This document shows, piece after piece, positions 43,031 to 45,658 of a stretch of DNA of 45,658 nt (position 1 is its first letter; the number at the start of each line of letters is the position of its first letter). The notes under the pieces are model-generated. The model was not told where the DNA came from and ran no database searches. It worked only from the letters and a program-made list of their open reading frames with translations. The position numbers and the translations under genes were made by a program. The DNA is from JBDKGH01 sp039798265 (lineage in GTDB: Bacteria > Bacteroidota > Bacteroidia > Flavobacteriales_D > Sanyastnellaceae): NCBI GenBank assembly GCA_039798265.1, contig JBDKGH010000026.1, forward strand, positions 1 to 45,658, written 5' to 3'.

Positions 43031-43873
43031 ATGAGTAAGCAACAGAAGTCTGGCGGAGATTTCAGCGCCATTTTCCCTTACATCGCCATTCCATTGGCTT
43101 TGGTTGTAGGTATCATTCTTTACGTAGTAGTATTAGGTAATCCAGCGAACTTCGAGGGATTTGATCCAGCAGCTACTTACACAGCAGAAGAATTAGAGAA
43201 GATTGTTTTAGAAGGTCATCCTTTGAACACCTTGGGTACCATCCACAAAGGGGGTTTCATTGTACCTATTCTTATCACTGTAAACTTGGTGGTACTTATT
43301 TTCTTCATTGAGCGTTTATTGAGCTTGAGCAAAGCAAAAGGTAAAGGAAGCGTAGATAAATTTTTGCGCACCGTACGTACTCAATTGAGCAATGGTCAAG
43401 TTGATGCAGCTATCACTGAGTGCGACAAACAACGCGGATCGGTAGCAGCAGTTGTAAAGGCCGGCTTAGTAAAATATAAGTCTTTAGAAAAAGAAAACAA
43501 CTTAGATAAAGAAGCTAAAGTAACAGCGATCAAACAAGAGTTGGAAGAAGCTACTTCATTGGAACTTCCAATGTTGTCAAAGAACTTGGTTATTCTTTCA
43601 ACGTGTGCCTCTTTGGGGGTATTGGTGGGTCTTTTGGGTACAGTACGCGGTATGATTTCGTCTTTCGAGGCGATGGCAACTGCAGGTAGCCCAGACGCAA
43701 CAGCACTTTCTTTGGGTATCTCTGAAGCCTTGATCAATACCTTCCTTGGTATCATGGGTTCTGCTCTTGCAATCGTGTTGTTCAACTATTTCAGCACTCG
43801 TATCGATAGCTTAACCTACGCTATGGATGAGGCTGGTTTCTCTGTATCTCAAACATTTGCTTCTAAGCACTAA
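43031..43873 (+). CDS. exbB: MotA/TolQ/ExbB proton channel family protein
   Basis: This 280-residue protein has an extra N-terminal membrane segment (YIAIPLALVVGIILYVVVLG) and periplasmic loop before the ExbB core. The core has membrane segments at about residues 75-95, 180-205 and 225-250, with the signature LLGTVRGMISSFEAMA and EALINTFLGIMGSALAIVLFNYF. With the ExbD proteins it harvests the proton gradient for TonB. It is the first gene of exbB-exbD-exbD-tonB, preceded by about 287 bases of non-coding DNA holding its likely promoter. Confidence 0.92.
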   Translation: MSKQQKSGGDFSAIFPYIAIPLALVVGIILYVVVLGNPANFEGFDPAATYTAEELEKIVLEGHPLNTLGTIHKGGFIVPILITVNLVVLIFFIERLLSLSKAKGKGSVDKFLRTVRTQLSNGQVDAAITECDKQRGSVAAVVKAGLVKYKSLEKENNLDKEAKVTAIKQELEEATSLELPMLSKNLVILSTCASLGVLVGLLGTVRGMISSFEAMATAGSPDATALSLGISEALINTFLGIMGSALAIVLFNYFSTRIDSLTYAMDEAGFSVSQTFASKH

Positions 43874-43906
43874 TTCACGTTAGTAAACTAAAAAACAACG
43901 CGAATT

Positions 43907-44581
43907 ATGCCAAAAGTAAAGATTCCCAAAAGTGCCCCCAGCCTGGACATGACGCCCATGGTTGACTTGGGGTTCCTCTTGGTGACATTCTTCATTCTTA
44001 CGGCGAAATTCAGACCGAATGAGCCTGTAGTAGTAGACCTTCCGTCTTCTACTTCAGAGATTGTTTTGCCTGAAAAAGTTATGTTGATTACCATCGATAA
44101 AGACGGACGAGTTTACTTCGATTTGACAGGTAAAGAAATCCGTATGGCGATGTTAATGGGAATGAGTGAACGTTACCCTGCTTTGAAGAAACTTTCTCCA
44201 GAGCAGATGAGTCGTTTTGCATTGCTTGGTACGTTCGGTATGCCTATCGGCAGTCTTGGTCAATATGTTAGCGGTGATGAAAAAACACGCGCTTCGTTAG
44301 ACAAGCAAACCAAGGGTATTCCGACCGATTCACTGAACAACGAACTGGGTGACTGGATTCAGGAGGGTTATGAGGCTTTCATGGCCGATGCCCAAACGAA
44401 AGGGTTCACCATTGCTCAGTTGAAAGATAAAGAAGGCCTTCGTTATGCGATTAAAGCCGACGGTGAAACGGAATATGATAAGATCGAAAAGGTGATTAAC
44501 GTATTTCGTAAAAAGGAAATCTACCAGTTTAACATGGTTACAACAATGGAGAGCGGCGATGCTGCAGCTTCAGAGGAATAA
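43907..44581 (+). CDS. exbD: ExbD/TolR family biopolymer transport protein, enlarged
   Basis: This 224-residue protein has a short basic start, SLDMTPMVDLGFLLVTFFIL (the ExbD membrane helix with the proton-carrying Asp of MVD), and a C-terminal periplasmic domain ending YAIKADGETEYDKIEKVINV. Typical ExbD has about 140 residues. Here some 80-90 residues (about 85-165, from KEIRMAMLMGMSERYP onward) are inserted between the first beta strands and the conserved ADGE-type segment. Its neighbours are exbB, 33 bases before, and a second exbD, 39 bases after. Confidence 0.92.
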   Translation: MPKVKIPKSAPSLDMTPMVDLGFLLVTFFILTAKFRPNEPVVVDLPSSTSEIVLPEKVMLITIDKDGRVYFDLTGKEIRMAMLMGMSERYPALKKLSPEQMSRFALLGTFGMPIGSLGQYVSGDEKTRASLDKQTKGIPTDSLNNELGDWIQEGYEAFMADAQTKGFTIAQLKDKEGLRYAIKADGETEYDKIEKVINVFRKKEIYQFNMVTTMESGDAAASEE

Positions 44582-44620
44582 TCACGAGAAGAAAAAAAGT
44601 AGATATAAAACCGAACTACA

Positions 44621-45259
44621 ATGGCAGAAATTATAGATGGCGGCGGTGGTGGTGGTAAACACCAGAAGAAAAAAGCGAAGAAAGGTGTCGTAAGAATGGA
44701 CATGACCCCAATGGTGGACTTGGCCTTCTTGTTGTTGACCTTCTTCATCTTGGCCACCTCGCTCAGCAAACCGAAAGCGCTGGAAATTATTTATCCGAAA
44801 GAAGTAGAAAACCCAGATGAAACAACCAAGCTTCAAGATGAGTTGGCCACAACCGTTTTGATTGGCGAGGAAGATGAGCATTTGTTCTACTACAGCGGAA
44901 AATTCAAACCAGACACTACTGTTTTGATTCACATTGATTTTTCTAAAGACGGTATGCGTAAAGTTCTTTTGGACAAAAACAAGCGCATCAACGACAAGGT
45001 AAATGCCTTGAAAGAAAAACTAGATTTAGGAGAAATCAACGACACAACCTACAAAGTGGCTTACAGTGAAATCGTAAATGATTCATTGGCTCCTTTCGTG
45101 ATTGTGAAGACCATTCCGAAAAGCAAATACCGCAATGTGGTAAACGCGATGGATGAATTGAACATAACCAACGTGCGCAAGCGTGCGATTATGGATATGG
45201 CCGAGACAGAGAACATTGCGATGCGCCAACGAATAGTTGAACTCGGATTGAAAAAATAA
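44621..45259 (+). CDS. exbD: second ExbD/TolR family protein, diverged
   Basis: This 212-residue paralogue begins with a Gly-rich basic stretch and then VRMDMTPMVDLAFLLLTFFIL, again with the key Asp. The periplasmic part differs from its neighbour: it contains EHLFYYSGKF and a Lys-rich helical insert (NDKVNALKEKLDLGEINDTTYK), then VIVKTIPKSKYRNVVNAMDEL. The two probably form hetero-oligomers or serve different TonB proteins; this is inference. It is followed after 72 bases by tonB. Confidence 0.9.
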   Translation: MAEIIDGGGGGGKHQKKKAKKGVVRMDMTPMVDLAFLLLTFFILATSLSKPKALEIIYPKEVENPDETTKLQDELATTVLIGEEDEHLFYYSGKFKPDTTVLIHIDFSKDGMRKVLLDKNKRINDKVNALKEKLDLGEINDTTYKVAYSEIVNDSLAPFVIVKTIPKSKYRNVVNAMDELNITNVRKRAIMDMAETENIAMRQRIVELGLKK

Positions 45260-45331
45260 TTGATGTTCGCTGAACGTTTTGAAAACAGAACGGTATAGGC
45301 GAATAAGTTTAACATTAAAAACCCACCGCAA

Positions 45332-45658
45332 ATGACCTCCATAATTGTCATTTTAATCATAGCAGGGCTAGTAGCTCTGTTGGGTTTCGAGAAAGGTTGG
45401 AACAACTTGATTAGTGCAAGTCGTAACAGCTTGGTTTTCGAAAACAAAAACAAGGATTATGGTGCATTCCAGATCCGTAAAGCGTATGGGCGTTCATTGG
45501 CTTTGGCCTTGGCTATTACCGTAGTGGGTGCGACTGCAATTGCAGTGTCGCCTCTCATTTTCGGTAAAGCTGCGGCAATGGCTGAAGAAGTGCCTGTAGA
45601 GGTAAATGTGGAGATGTTGGCTCCGCCGCCAACAGACCCTAATGAGCCACCACCACCA
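45332..45658 (+). CDS. tonB: energy transducer TonB, 3'-truncated by window edge
   Basis: The first 109 codons are present without a stop. They begin with a short hydrophobic segment (IIVILIIAGLVALLG), then NSLVFENKNKDYGAFQIRKAYG, a conserved stretch in Bacteroidota TonB. A second membrane helix (LALALAITVVGATAIAV) follows, then a Pro-rich region (APPPTDPNEPPPP) that continues past the edge. TonB transmits ExbB/D energy to outer-membrane receptors. The C-terminal receptor-binding domain lies outside the window. The earlier short hydrophobic segment is unusual for enterobacterial TonB. Confidence 0.88.
   Translation, partial: MTSIIVILIIAGLVALLGFEKGWNNLISASRNSLVFENKNKDYGAFQIRKAYGRSLALALAITVVGATAIAVSPLIFGKAAAMAEEVPVEVNVEMLAPPPTDPNEPPPP

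Overview
The window is chromosomal DNA from a member of the Bacteroidota, most likely order Flavobacteriales. Supporting signs are two very large secreted proteins with the two classes of type IX secretion (T9SS) C-terminal sorting domain, a TonB-dependent receptor with an N-terminal carboxypeptidase-regulatory-like domain, the Bacteroidota-specific families DUF4175 and DUF4271, an ExbB-ExbD-ExbD-TonB operon, and promoter elements of the TTTG-N20-TAnnTTTG type. The content is mostly core genome. I see no prophage, insertion sequence, CRISPR array, toxin-antitoxin island or integrated element.

Layout: (1) 1-4486, plus strand: the 3' part of a YwqK/MORN-like repeat protein, a six-PAS soluble histidine kinase and its LytTR response regulator. 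(2) 4489-8625: a small glycan locus arranged as two divergent pairs, flippase plus glycosyltransferase leftward and glycosyltransferase plus methyltransferase rightward. (3) 8626-23260, minus strand: DUF4175 membrane protein, RsbW-like ATPase, ybeY, mnmG, a 1888-residue protein with about 21 PKD/Ig-like modules, and a TonB-dependent receptor. (4) 23396-28085, minus strand: an orphan 84-residue protein, an aldehyde dehydrogenase, a glucosaminidase with LysM domains, a small lipoprotein and a polyprenyl diphosphate synthase, with tRNA-Gln on the plus strand. (5) 28243-32466, plus strand: a 1407-residue mosaic cysteine-rich T9SS cargo behind a very good promoter. (6) 32516-36826, minus strand: yraN, an RluB-type pseudouridine synthase with a disordered basic tail, DUF4271, hemD and dprA. 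(7) 36868-39283: an outer-membrane-like protein, a coiled-coil protein, tRNA-Cys and tatA. (8) 39681-45658, plus strand: an MltD-like transglycosylase, a SlyD-like isomerase, ftsX, then exbB-exbD-exbD-tonB, which runs off the right edge.

The most notable non-coding signal is a perfect 14-bp palindrome, GTTCCACGTGGAAC, filling most of the 29-bp gap between ybeY and mnmG. It matches 15 of 16 positions of the bacterial parS centromere consensus. Two weaker matches lie at 19665-19680 and 10219-10234. This suggests an origin-proximal ParB-loading region, although I see neither parAB nor a cluster of DnaA boxes here.

Functionally the window is dominated by the cell envelope: glycan assembly, peptidoglycan hydrolysis and division (transglycosylase, glucosaminidase, FtsX), outer-membrane energisation (ExbB/D/TonB serving receptors such as the one at 8626-11031), protein export (TatA, T9SS cargo) and isoprenoid or haem synthesis. 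I found no clearly new multi-gene system. The best candidates for new biology are the parS cluster, the six-cysteine modules of the mosaic protein, the enlarged ExbD paralogues and the structured intergenic elements.
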